Source: Ehretia macrophylla
Taxonomy: Eukaryota > Streptophyta > Magnoliopsida > Boraginales > Ehretiaceae
Direction of reading: 5' to 3'
DNA length: 64,000 nucleotides
NCBI GenBank assembly: GCA_037974665.1
Contig: CM075771.1
Span: 23,075,425-23,139,424 of the forward strand
Part shown: positions 12,076 to 23,008 of the stretch, piece after piece
Position numbering within the stretch: position 1 is the stretch's first letter
Layout of the letters: every line of letters starts with the position of its first letter
Translations under genes and position numbers: made by a program
The notes under the pieces: generated by a model
Database searches by the model: none
Told to the model about the DNA's origin: nothing
What the model saw: only the letters and a program-made list of their open reading frames with translations

Positions 12076-14914
12076 TGTAACACCCCGATCCCTCTCGAGA
12101 CCGGGAGTTCTATCAATCGATCTAATCACAACCCAAACCAAACCCGGGCAATATTTTCAGGGAAAACGGACGGAGTCTCCCGTGTTTCTAGGCGAAATGT
12201 AAAACCTGTAATAGCATATAAATGGACCACCACCATGTCCAACCATACAAAACTTCCTCAAGGCCATCCGATCCTCGGTTCTCAACAATTTAATCTCAGC
12301 AAGTATACATACATTTCCAATTTAAAAGCTAACCTATCTATTTTCATTTTTGACAAGTACGTTCAAACTGGACAATTAAACCATACTAAGCTACTGCATA
12401 AAATAAACTAACATGCCATTCTAATTCCTTTCCTTAGGACATTACAAACATGCTTTGAAGTTAAGCTATGCTAACTGATTACATAATCTAGCTTTTCAAT
12501 TCATCTCAGCTACTTAGCTAAATTTAAATTACATTTCTTTTAACAATAAATACATACAGCATATGAACATACATCTTTACAAACTTCGACACCCAAGCCA
12601 CATAGCACGCAAGATAACTCTTCAAACACGAACTTTCACGTAATCACGAACTTTCCAGCTAACATGGCATTTCCTGAAATGTGGTGGTGAGGAGTGAGTA
12701 TAAACAACACGTATACTCAGTGAGGGTGAGACAGATATCGAATTGGAGATAAAGAAGTTCGTGCAATGCAAATAGGCAGTTACGCAATATAACTAAGAAA
12801 GTAAGCGATCAAAACAAACCATCAATACAATAAGCAATTATCAAAAGCATTAACACAACCATTCAAAGCTATACCACACTCTGAAGGCTATGGTTCACTC
12901 ATACGAACAATGTACCATTTCACGAGCGATACATCAATCTCGAGCTTGATGTTGACAACGATGACAATAAGCGCGCAACCACCTTATAACACCAGTTTGG
13001 AATACCCCGGAAGTATCCATCAATTCTACGACCCAAATCTCCCTGGGAGGCAACCCAAGCGAGAAAAGGGAATAGTAGCGGAGCTAGATCAACCAACACT
13101 GGCAACCCAAGGCTACCCAGAGAGGCCTATCACTCACGCGCGAGACACTATGCAATGCAAGACTCGATACAAGGCAATAAACGAGCGATAGTACAACAAT
13201 ACAAGCTAGTGACAACAAACGAGATAACAAGCAATCACAATCAATACTAGCATTCAACTAACTTTTCAAGCATAACAAGCAATAATAAGCAACAATAACA
13301 ACAATTAAACAAGTGACGGCAGTTCAAACACGAAAACAACAAATATCACTATTCAACCCCAACTTCCAAGGACAATTACGAACAAACGAGCTACAGAATT
13401 AGGAAACCGATTTCACTACATTCACTCAGGCACTACAAGGCACGTTTCTATGTCACTAAACTTCACTTTCTCACCCGAGACCCGAAAGTCCACCTACTGC
13501 GTTTGAACTACAACTATGCTAACCGGTCACTCAATCAACGCCACAACAGCGCCAAAAGTGCTTCCATGACCTCAATTGCAAAACCTCTAACTCAATTCGA
13601 CCACGGTCAACTTTTGGTCAAACGGCCCCTTTACGTTTCTTTGTCTAATTTCCAATTTTAACAAAGGCCGATCCGTTTTTATTTCACATTTTAGCTTTCT
13701 ATCATTAATGACACCTATCCAAATCAAGCAATCGCAATTCGGATCGAAATCCAAAATTCTAGGGTTTACTATTCATAATTCACTATTCATGTTCTTCCCC
13801 AATTTCAAATACGCCGTTTCAACCGTAAAAATTGCTAAATAACTAACAAGCAATGCTCTACGAACCCTAAGCAAGCTATTTCAAACAATAACAGGCATTA
13901 TAACGCGATAAATATCAAATCTGAAAAATTGACTCAAAAATCAAATTCATATTAAAATGCACAAAAGCGTGAAAACCCTCACAGAGATTGAAGACCAAGA
14001 CCCGCAAGGACCCGAGCCACGACCCCCGAGCAATTCCACGCGCAATTGTAGAAGAAAATTGCAAGAAAATCTTTTCTTTTCTCCTCCATGAAGCTTCGGC
14101 CATGAGAAGGATATTTTGGGCATTTTGCAAATTGTTTTTATTGATTTTTGCCTTGTTTTATTATTTATTAGGTGACAAAGGGCATTTTGGTCTTTTGTAA
14201 AATCAAACTTTAATTAAAAATAGTCAAATAAGCTTATTTTGATGCCATTAAATCCAATTCAAGTTAAAACAATACAATTAAATGAAAAACAACTAAAACT
14301 AGTTAAATTAAGCTAAAAACATTTTTCACTAAATCCGAAAAATATTTCTCTAACTCTTATTTTCGAAATTCTACGATCGAACGGTCAATAATCGATCGGT
14401 AATAAAGTGATGAGCAATAATATAAAACTTTAATTCTTTGAAAAGTAGAATAGTAGAATAGTTTAAAATTCACTCCGGCTCGGAGTTCCTTTTCTCATTT
14501 ATTTGAAAACCGAGTGATTTTAATGCAAAACAACCAAAACCGATTATTAAAATAATCAAAACAATCAAGGCAATCAATATTCATTTAAAATAATTAATTT
14601 AACTATTTCAATAACATTTTAAAGAATTATAAAGTTAATGTTAAGTTACAAATGAACAAATAAATATAAACATGAAATCAAGTGCAATTAAATATTAACA
14701 CTTAAGATGACACTTAATTAATCACAAGAGAATAAATTCAATTACTACAATTATTAGAAATATGTAATAATCTTTTAATCAATTAATATAAATCCTTTTC
14801 GATTTCTTCTAAAAGAAATAGCAAAACAGTGAAAATTAGATGATTTATCTAATTAAACATTTAATCAAATGCAGTTAAGTGCTATTAAATGCATGTCGGG
14901 TTCGGGTTATCACA
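12076..14914 (-). repeat. Element B 3' LTR (left copy)
   Basis: Begins TGTAACACCCCGATC and ends GGGTTATCACA, near-identical to 26364-29202. Minus-strand order: weak donor-like TCT/GTGAGG at 13982, GC-rich block at about 13160-12960, inverted repeat 12719-12695, acceptor-like CAG/G at 12674. Two GGTCAA (minus TTGACC) sites lie near 13600-13630. Reading frames of up to 124 codons here (such as 12037-12411) are not supported as genes. Confidence 0.9.
12674..12719 (-). promoter_or_regulatory. LTR B hairpin plus 3' splice-site-like module
   Basis: Minus strand TGAGTATAC arm and a TATACTCA arm, then CTCACT and TTTCAG/G. In the right LTR (26962-27007) both arms are perfect but the acceptor reads TTTTAG/G, a C-to-T change that keeps AG. 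Confidence 0.45.
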
Positions 14915-15592
14915 TCCTTCCCCCCTTAAAACAATTGCGTCCTCGCAATTCTTCTTCCAATAGGACTTTGCATCATCTAAAATCCAACTCTGATAAATCT
15001 TCATCGGTTGCTGAGCAAGACAATATATAAGAATGCTCGTAGGAAATCCCGAATAGAAATTCCAATCAAGAATGCCGAGGAAATACCAACTAAAGACTGA
15101 AGGAAAGATACTGTAGATATCATCAATACCACATACTAATGGCAGGAAAAGTACTGAAGGAATACCCTATTTAAGAATCTTCAATAGAAGTCGAACAAGT
15201 ACCCAATAAGAAAGTTAGGAGATAGCCAGAGAAGGTACACCTCATGCAGTGCTGATTACGGTAAATAGACCCAGCTGAAAGTTCTGTAAAGGAATATAGA
15301 GAAGAATACCAAAGGCCAACCTCTAAATGAAATCTTCCAATCACTGAGTTCCAACCGCAACATCTTAGTCAAACAGCAAGTATAGATTCCCCTAAGTGGA
15401 AAGGCCGAAGGAGAAGCCGTAAACAGTACAAGATAATATGTCCAATCAGAATTCCAAGTGTAGGATCTTCCAATAAATGCCAATAAGGAAAAATACTAGT
15501 AGAATGCCCGATAAGAATACCGTAAGTAATATGAGATAATGAGTCTGATAGGGATTCCAGTTACCAAACCAACTGAGGAATGCCAAAGAAAA
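14915..15592 (-). other. Element B internal region, part 1 (polypurine tract, stem-loop, degenerate repeat)
   Basis: Polypurine tract 14915-14931 next to the LTR, then the stem-loop AATTGCG-AGGA-CGCAATT (minus) at 14933-14950. The rest is a degenerate short repeat with recurring AAGAATNCC and GGAATACC words, homologous to the element A interior. No coding domain. Interrupted by F at 15593; the last five bases GAAAA are F's target duplication. Confidence 0.75.
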
Positions 15593-17989
15593 TGTCACGC
15601 CCCAACTCGACCCCACCTACAATCAGTCAGGACGCAACGGAATTTCGGCAGTATAACGACAGTAAATAGATTACCGAGGCTCTAAACCAACCTCATTAAT
15701 AACATTAAACATCCAATTCCATAACCATACAAACAACAACTCCTCAACAGCATAACAACACACAACATAACTGTAATATACAATAATCAGTTCTTGTTAT
15801 CTGCCTCCGTTCCAACATAACATACAATACTTCAACCTTATCATACATTTCAAAAATAAGTTGAGACCCATCTAACAACTTAACCATAGACAAAAGAAGC
15901 TGGTAGAATAGTAACAACTAATTCATATTCTTTCAGCATCCTATACAACAAGAACTATAAAGCATAGAAAAGGCTACTAAACTAATATACATGATAAATA
16001 ACAGCACAGAATCACGGATAAGACTCTGGGACATATGACTCGTCCACGTAAGGCACATTTTCCTCCTCAGGAGGCACGTACCCGTAATCCAGCTCTGCAA
16101 CACCTGTAAGCATGCAATAATAGTGAGTGAGCTTATATAAATAAGCCCAGTGAGGATCCGATAGATCTCGAGCAAGGTCTACTAAACTCCTTGGAATAAT
16201 CATTTGAGTCAGTAAACACACAATAACATAAATAATACTATCATCACATAACTATATAACCAATCAATAAAGGATACTCTATTTGGTGTAGCTCCAAACG
16301 CCATCACGATCTCAACCATTCTTCTTATAACTCCCCATTACTCACGCACCCGAGGTACCTCACTAGCCCCTCCCTCCATGACACCTCCGTCGTGCGAGCT
16401 GGGGGTAGCCTATGACAGTTATGCCGTTATCAACCCGACAGCCCAACGCTGCCCAATAGGTGGCACACACATACCAAGACTCCATAATCAGCATCAATCA
16501 TCAATCAATCATCAATCAATCATCAATTATACATCATTGATAGTATCAATTATCATTTAAACAACAATAACTTAGTTAGATGACGAAGTAGGCCATCTAG
16601 CCGGACATGCATTATAAACACAATTAAACCCTAAATTACTCATCAACAACTCACCATTCAACACTCAAACACAACCCAATCATCTAAAGGCATCGTTCAA
16701 GAAATTAAAGAATGACAACCTAAACTTCAAAATTTCATAACTTACATTCTACTAACCCAAACATTGCCAAATCAGTTTCTATCACTCACCCATTCAACCT
16801 ACTACATTAGCCCTCTCAGAAATCCACCATAACACCTCTAAATCATGCCCGATAACCCTAAAACCCTAGGATGTCTTGGCTGAATTTTCCGGACTTTCCC
16901 ACGAGCAATGTAATCAAAAATTCGGCATTACAACAGCGCTAACACGTAATTATCAAGTATTTAGAAATCGATGGCAATCGATTTCGAGCAACGCAACTCA
17001 ATTAAATCAACTTTGAACAATTTAATCTAAGTTAAATACTCGAAAAATAAAAATTATGCTATATCCGACAGAAACTCATAGTATTAGCATAAAACGATCC
17101 CTAGCATGCAAGGAGCAATAATCTATCATCAGACTACAATTCTAACGGTTCAAATTTCATTTATACGCAAAAACATAAAAATGACATTTTGAGATCTAGA
17201 ATTTTTCTCTCACCTTTGATGCGATAAAAGCCTAGGGATGCGTGAAGTGCGTGTCCAACAAGTAGAATCCAAGTTGGTGCAAAGTTTTACGGACAAAAAC
17301 CAAGCTTTTCTAAGAAAAATTGATTGAAAAACCTTGAAAATTCTCTTTCTTTTTCTCCTTCTTTCTCTCGGCCTTGTGTGTGCAATTGGAGTGTGTTTTG
17401 TGCTTTGCTTAGTGTGTGTTGATGACTATATGCAATAAAAGGCTTGGTCAAATAAATAAAATGCAAAGTCAAAGTAGTATTTTAGTCCTTTAATTCATTT
17501 TCTTGTCTTTTAAATGCATTTTAGCTATCTCCTTGCTCAAAACAAAAATGCAACTCCTAAGATAGCTCAAGTAGATTATTTTTAGGTGACAAGAAGTTTT
17601 AAAATCAAACAATTCTACTCGAGTCGGCTTAAAACTCGATTTTTGTAAAAGTCGGTGTAAAAACCCTAATAAATTCCTAAGCCGATTTGAAATCCGTTTT
17701 TATCAATCACATATCTATTAAAGTCCGTGGACTAGGTCTAGAAGGGTTAAAAAGACCAGTTTCAAAATTTTAGCGGACGTGCGTCTAAAACACTATTCAT
17801 TAAAAGACGACGATAAAATTTCCGATCCCGTTTTTGATGAAAATTTCATGAATGCACATTTAGCACGTATTAGGAGTATTGACATCAAAATTATAACTTT
17901 CTAGGTCCTATAGCACCTAAATAGGTCATATGCACGCAAAACGAGGTATAGCACGTAAAACGAGATAAGCAGAAAAGTGGGGTTTCACA
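15593..17989 (-). repeat. Element F 3' LTR (left copy)
   Basis: Begins TGTCACGCCCCAACTC and ends GGGGTTTCACA; on the minus strand TGTGAAACCCC...GGGGCGTGACA. Minus-strand order: W-boxes at 17446-17472, donor-like AAAG/GTGAGA near 17213, GC-rich block about 16480-16320, inverted repeat 16149-16128, acceptor CAG/G at 16104, short conserved peptide frame ending at 16012. Contains an ATCA/TCAATC microsatellite near 16491-16530. Confidence 0.9.
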
Positions 17990-18504
17990 TTCTCCCCCCT
18001 TATAGAAATTTCGTCCTCGAAATTCTTACTTGATGTACGGAATAGATCTGGGTATTGCTGCTGCATCTGATCTCGTATATCCCACGTAGCTTCCTCAATG
18101 CCGTGATGCTTCCACAACACCTTTACCATCAGAATCCTCTTCGACCTCAACTCTCGGTCCATCTGATCTAGAATACGAATCGGACGCTCGTCATAAGTCA
18201 AATTCTCTCGAAGCTGTAACGGCTCTGGCTCAAGAATATGAGAAGGATCCGGATTATATTTCCGCAAATTAGACACGTGAAACACATCGTGGACATTAGA
18301 GAAGTTCTCCGGTAAAGCCAACCGATATGCCAACTTACCAACCCTGCCAGTAATCTCAAACGGCCCAACAAATCTCGGACTCAGCTTTCCACCTTTACCA
18401 TAACGAGCAAACCCCTTTCGAGGAGACAATCTCAAGAAAACCCGATCTCCGACTGCAAACTCTAAGTCTCGACGACGCTTATCAGCATAACTCTTGAATC
18501 TACT
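17926..18504 (-). pseudogene. Element F pol C-terminus: integrase end, GPF module and chromodomain-like tail
   Basis: In frame with the main polyprotein but separated from it by TAG at 18505-18507. It begins with the conserved SRFKSYADKRR stretch, then GGKLSPRFVGPF (the GPY/F module of Ty3/Gypsy integrases), then a tail with VKVLWKHHGIEEATW, which resembles the chromodomain-like end of Tekay/Del polyproteins. Chromodomains of this class are known to steer integration to heterochromatin. The frame has no stop at the usual place after YPDLF: it runs through the pre-PPT stem-loop and polypurine tract and about 21 residues into the LTR before stopping at 17926. Confidence 0.85.
17990..18024 (-). 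other. Element F polypurine tract and upstream stem-loop
   Basis: Minus strand AGGGGGGAGAA (18000-17990) abuts the 3' LTR. Just upstream, AATTTCG-AGGA-CGAAATT (18024-18007) forms a perfect seven-pair stem. These bases also encode NFEDEI at the end of the open frame, so RNA structure and coding overlap here. Confidence 0.75.
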
Positions 18505-21500
18505 CTACGCCGTAAGCATTCTCCGCTTGATCAACTGAACATTTTCAATCTTTTCAAGAAGTTCTGGCATAATAGTCGGATCAACAGTCTTCATCTCTCC
18601 TACCTCGTCCCAATATAAAGGTGAACGACACTTACGACTGTAAAGAGCTGCAAAAGGTGCCATTCCAATAGTAGCTTGATAACTATTGTTATAGGCAAAC
18701 TCAACAAGTGGTAGATGTTTCTCCCAGTTCTTCCCGAAGTCCAAAACACAAGCCCTAAGCATATCTTCCAGAATCTGAATAGTCCACTCAGACTGACCGT
18801 CGGTCTGTGGATGATACGCGGTACTGAAGTTCAACTGAGTACCCAAAGTCTCCTGAAGTTTCTCCCACAAGCGAGAAGTAAATCGAGGATCTCGATCAGA
18901 GACAATACTAGATGGAATCCCGTGAAGTCTAACAATCTGATCCAGATAGAGATCCATCAGCTTTGTAACCTCATCTCCCATCCTCATTGCAATAAAATGA
19001 GCTGTCTTCGTCAAACGATCCATGACAACCCAAACTGCATCATTACCCCTCGGTGTTCGAGGTAACCCAGTGACGAAGTCCATCGTAATATGCTCCCATT
19101 TCCACTCTGGTATAGCCAACGGCTGAAGCAAACCTGCAGGTCGTTGATGCTCGGCTTTCACTCTCTGACAAGTCAAACATCTAGATACAAACTGAGCAAC
19201 CTCCCTCTTCATGTTGTTCCACCAGTAATGTTGCTTCAAATCCCGATACATCTTAGTTCCACCGGGATGAATAGTATATTTAGAATTATGAGCTTCCTCC
19301 AGAATACCTTGCCTCAAACTCGGCTCATCGGGAACACAAACCCTGTTCCGAAATCGAAGAATGCCGTCCTCATGCAGTTTAAAGTCAGACTGATCATCAG
19401 CGATCTGATCCTTGATCTTCTGAAGTTTAACATCAAGTTGCTGAGCTTCCCTGATCTGAGACAATAATAAAGGCTGAATACAGAGATGTGAACACATCAC
19501 CCCAACCTGAGTCAACTCTGGTCTCCAATAACTAAACTCCTCAAGAACCTCCCACTTCTTGACAGCCAAACAAGAAATACTAGCCTTCCGGCTGAGAGCA
19601 TCTGCCACAACATTTGCCTTTCCAGGCAGATAATTGATAGAACAATTATAATCTCCAAGAAGCTCCATCCACCTCCGCTGGCGCATATTCAACTCCTTCT
19701 GTGAGAACAAGTACTTCAGACTCTTATGATTAGTGAAAATTTCAAACTTACTTCCCCACAGATAATGACGCCACTTCTTGAGTGCAAAGACAACTGCTGC
19801 CAACTCAAGATCATGAGTCGGATAGTTTTCTTCATAAGGCTTCAACTTTCGAGAAGCATAGGCAATAACTCGGCCATCCTGCATAAGAACACATCCCAAG
19901 CCCTCCTTGGATGCATCACTATAAATGACCATATTATCGGTCCCCTCTGGTAGAGCAAGTACTGGAGCGGTAGTCAACCTCTTTTTCAACTCCTGAAACC
20001 CACTCTCACACTTCTCATCCCAATTAAAGATAGTCCGTTTCTGAGTCAACTTAGATAGTGGCCCCGCAATCTTCGAGAAGTCCTTGACAAACCTACGGTA
20101 ATAACCCGCCAAGCCAAGAAAGCTACGGACATCAGAAACACTCTCTGGCCGCTTCCAAGACATCACCGATTCAATCTTAGTGGGATCTACAGAAATACCG
20201 CTCTGTGTAATAACATGGCCAAGAAAAGAAATCTGTTGCAGCCAAAATTCATATTTGTTGAACTTGGCAAACAACTGATGCTCCTGCAGCTTCTCTAATA
20301 CAAGCCGTAGATGTTGCTCGTGCTCCGATTCAGATTTAGAATAGACCAAGATATCATCAATAAAAATCACCACGAACTGGTCCAAGTACGGCTGAAAGAC
20401 TCGATGCATCAAATCCATGAATGCTGCCGGTGCATTAGTCAAACCAAAGGGCATAACAACAAACTCATAATGCCCGTACCGAGTCCTGAAGGCAGACTTT
20501 GGAACATCCTCCGTACGAATCCAAAGCTGATAATACCCTTGCCTCAAATCAAATTTAGAATAGACTTTGGCTCCCTGAAGTTGATCAAACAACTCATCAA
20601 TCAGTGGCAAAGGATATTTATTCTTGATGGTCACCTGATTCAAACCACGGTAATCAATACACAATCTCAAAGTACCATCCTTCTTCTTCACAAATAAAAC
20701 AGGAGCTCCCCAAGGTGAAGAACTCTGCTGAATGAATCCTTTATTCAATAACTCCTGTAACTGAGTCTTCAACTCCTTCAACTCGGCTGGTGCCATCCGG
20801 TACGCCGATTTAGAAATAGGTTGAGTACCGGGAACAAGATTAATCACAAACTCTATATCCCTCTCTAGCGGCAACCCTGCCAACTCCTCGGGAAATACAT
20901 TAGGATATTCCCAGATAATAGGGACTTCCTCTAGCTGTAGCTTATCAGATGGCTTGTTGATCAAATAAGCTAGATAACCCGAACACCCCTTACTCACCAA
21001 CTTAACGGCTTTAGTTGCTGAGATAACAAAACTCGTCTTAGCACCCCGGTTACCCGCTACCTTTACTACTGGCTGATCCGGCAATCGAAACTGTACTACC
21101 TTGGTTCTACAGTTTAACTGGGCATCATACTTAGAAAGCCAATCCATATCCAGAATAACATCATACCCCCGGATAGGAAATAAAATAAGGTCCGAAGGAA
21201 AATTATGCCCCTTAACATGTATTATACAATCCTTACATACTAAGCCAGTAACATACTTATCAGTCAAAGAGGTACTAATCTCAACCATATAAGGCAATCT
21301 TTCAGGTTGCAATTTAACACGTTGCACACAAGCAGGAGTAATGAAAGAATGCGTAGCACCAGAATCAATCAACACTTTAACATGTTGATCAAGTATAAGG
21401 AAGTTACCTTCCACCACTGCAGTCTCCTCAGGCATCTCCTCCATATCAACTGCATAAGCCCGAGCCTGAACCCGCTGCTGCTGTGGTACACTGCCTGTAG

Positions 21501-22536
21501 GCCTACCCTGGTAACCCTGAGTCGCTGCCCGACCCTCAATCCTCGCATATCTAGGGCAATCCTTCGCCCTATGCTCGCTGCTACCACAACCCAAACATGT
21601 CCCTGCCTTTACCCTGCTGTCGGACTCCACATGCCCTGGGCGCTTGCAGTAATTACACTGCGATGATGTGGCACTAACACTGCCCCTAGAAGAACCAAAA
21701 GCTGAAGAAGCAGCTGATACAGCCTGCTGCTGAGGTCTCACCACACTAGGCCTATATTGACCTTGAGACTGGGCTGGCCTATACTGAGTCTGAACCTGAT
21801 ATGGCCCCTGCTGAAACTGAGGCCGATAGTAACTCTGCTGACCCTGTGGCCTATAAGAACCCTGCTGGGCTGGTGGCCTATATACAACCTGCTGTACTGG
21901 AGGCCTATATATAACCTGCTGGCCTTGTGGCTGATACGGCCTCTTACTAGGCTGACTGGAGACAATCTGATCCCCTTTCCTCTTCTCTAACCTAGAAGCT
22001 GCATCAAAAGCCTCAGTGAAGATATCATAGCGATTCAGAGCCATTGCATCCTGAATCTCGGGCCTCAATCCCAACATAAATCTACGGGTCTTCCTCTCCT
22101 CCACAGCTACAAACTCCGGTGCATACCGGGACAACCTAGTGAATGTAGTCTTATACTGAGCCACATAAGAATCCCCCTGAACCAAAGACAGGAACTCAGC
22201 CTTTCTCCTCTCCCGTGCATCCCTCGGGACATACTTATCCCTAAAAGCAGTCAAAAAGGTATCCCAAACATACGGAACACCCCGGGTCTCCCAACTGGCT
22301 CTCACAGTGCGCCACCATTCCTCTGCCTCATCATCAAGCAAATAGACAGCACAAGTCACCTTCCTCTCACCAGTGTACCCGAGAGGATCAAAAATTTTCT
22401 CTAACTTACTAATCCACGACTCGGCCTTCCTATCATCAGGCTCTCCCTGAAATCTAGGAGGATAGTACCCCAGAAACTCCTTCATAGTACCTCGACCGTG
22501 ATTACCACCCTGTACATTCTGTATCTGGGCCTGCAA
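18505..22536 (-). pseudogene. gag-pol: Element F gag-protease-RT-RNase H-integrase polyprotein (main open block, 1343 codons)
   Basis: Polyprotein of a Ty3/Gypsy chromovirus. Counting from 22536: retrotransposon gag domain about 18-165; two CCHC knuckles at 294-307 and 314-327, the first with Ser at 307 in place of the last Cys; protease DSGA at 391-394; reverse transcriptase about 575-760 with catalytic FIDD at 725-728; RNase H with D874, E911, Asn at 936 where TDHKSL normally has Asp, and D979; integrase zinc finger H1083, H1090, C1120, C1123 and catalytic D1153, D1214, E1250. The block has no ATG at 22536 (the codon is TTG); it merely follows an in-frame TAG, and the true gag start is at 22713. 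It ends at TAG 18505-18507, likely from CAG. The stops and the RNase H change should prevent autonomous activity. Confidence 0.92.
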
Positions 22537-22545
22537 TGCCTGAGT

Positions 22546-22713
22546 CTAAGCAGCCTGACCCGCTAACAACTAGGCCTGTCCAGCCATCAAATCTGCAATC
22601 CGATCCATTGCTGCCCCTAACCTGTCATCACCCCTATCACTGCCCTGTGCCACATTACCAGGAACCTCATCTACAATCTCGGGCCTACCACAAGTCCTCG
22701 GTCTACCGGCCAT
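22546..22713 (-). pseudogene. Element F gag N-terminus with two in-frame stops
   Basis: ATG at 22711-22713 opens MAGRPRTCGRPEI, comparable to the MAGPSTHTTNRS start of element D gag at 47465. The frame is the same as the main block but has TAG at 22570-22572 and 22546-22548, both where Gln CAG fits the surrounding Gln-rich text (GQA-Q-LLAGQAA-Q-TQ). An upstream extension to 22767 has no support in element D, so I choose the 22713 start. Confidence 0.75.
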
Positions 22714-23008
22714 CGTACTAATCAAAGAGTTAGCACAGGTTATAGCACGTAAACAGGTTATATACAACTTTTAACACATAAACAACAAACTCATATAAAG
22801 CACATAGATCACATAAGCTTCAATCACATAAGCAAATTGATCACATAATCACATAAGCACTTAAATCACATAATCAATTAATCATTTAGTCATATCAATA
22901 CATAATTCACTTTTTTTTTCTTTTCATACATATTTCATACTAAGACCATTACTCACATTCCGAGAATACCCCGGCTAACAACTAACATGCGCTCTGATAC
23001 CACTTAAA
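22714..23008 (-). other. Element F 5' leader with primer-binding site
   Basis: Primer-binding site GCTCTGATACCA (reverse complement) at 22991-23002, six bases from the LTR. Next comes a conserved leader stretch with AGCCGGGGTATTCTCGGAAT (minus), also present in element E. The rest is a degenerate repeat of TTATGTGATT-type words (CACATAA/AATCACATA on the plus strand, 22770-22900). It may hold packaging signals; that is inference. Confidence 0.7.

Noticed and set aside
12037..12411. 124-codon frame near the start of LTR B
   Set aside because: Spans the LTR C / LTR B junction created by insertion and is not kept in the partner LTR at 26364.
13915..14200. Overlapping sense and antisense frames of about 70 codons conserved in both B LTRs (also 28203-28530)
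   Set aside because: Conservation is expected for young LTRs; the frames lie at the candidate exon 1 and donor and show no domain.
16491..16530. Short regularly spaced repeats that could suggest a CRISPR array
   Set aside because: Simple microsatellite in a plant LTR; no direct repeat and unique spacer pattern.
16378..16560. Recurring 60-75-codon frames starting MTPPSCELGVA in LTRs E and F
   Set aside because: They lie antisense to the LTR over the GC-rich conserved block and run into a simple-sequence tract; conservation belongs to the DNA block.
18715..21666. Plus-strand frames of 63-128 codons opposite the element F pol
   Set aside because: Antisense shadows of the strong minus-strand gag-pol frame.
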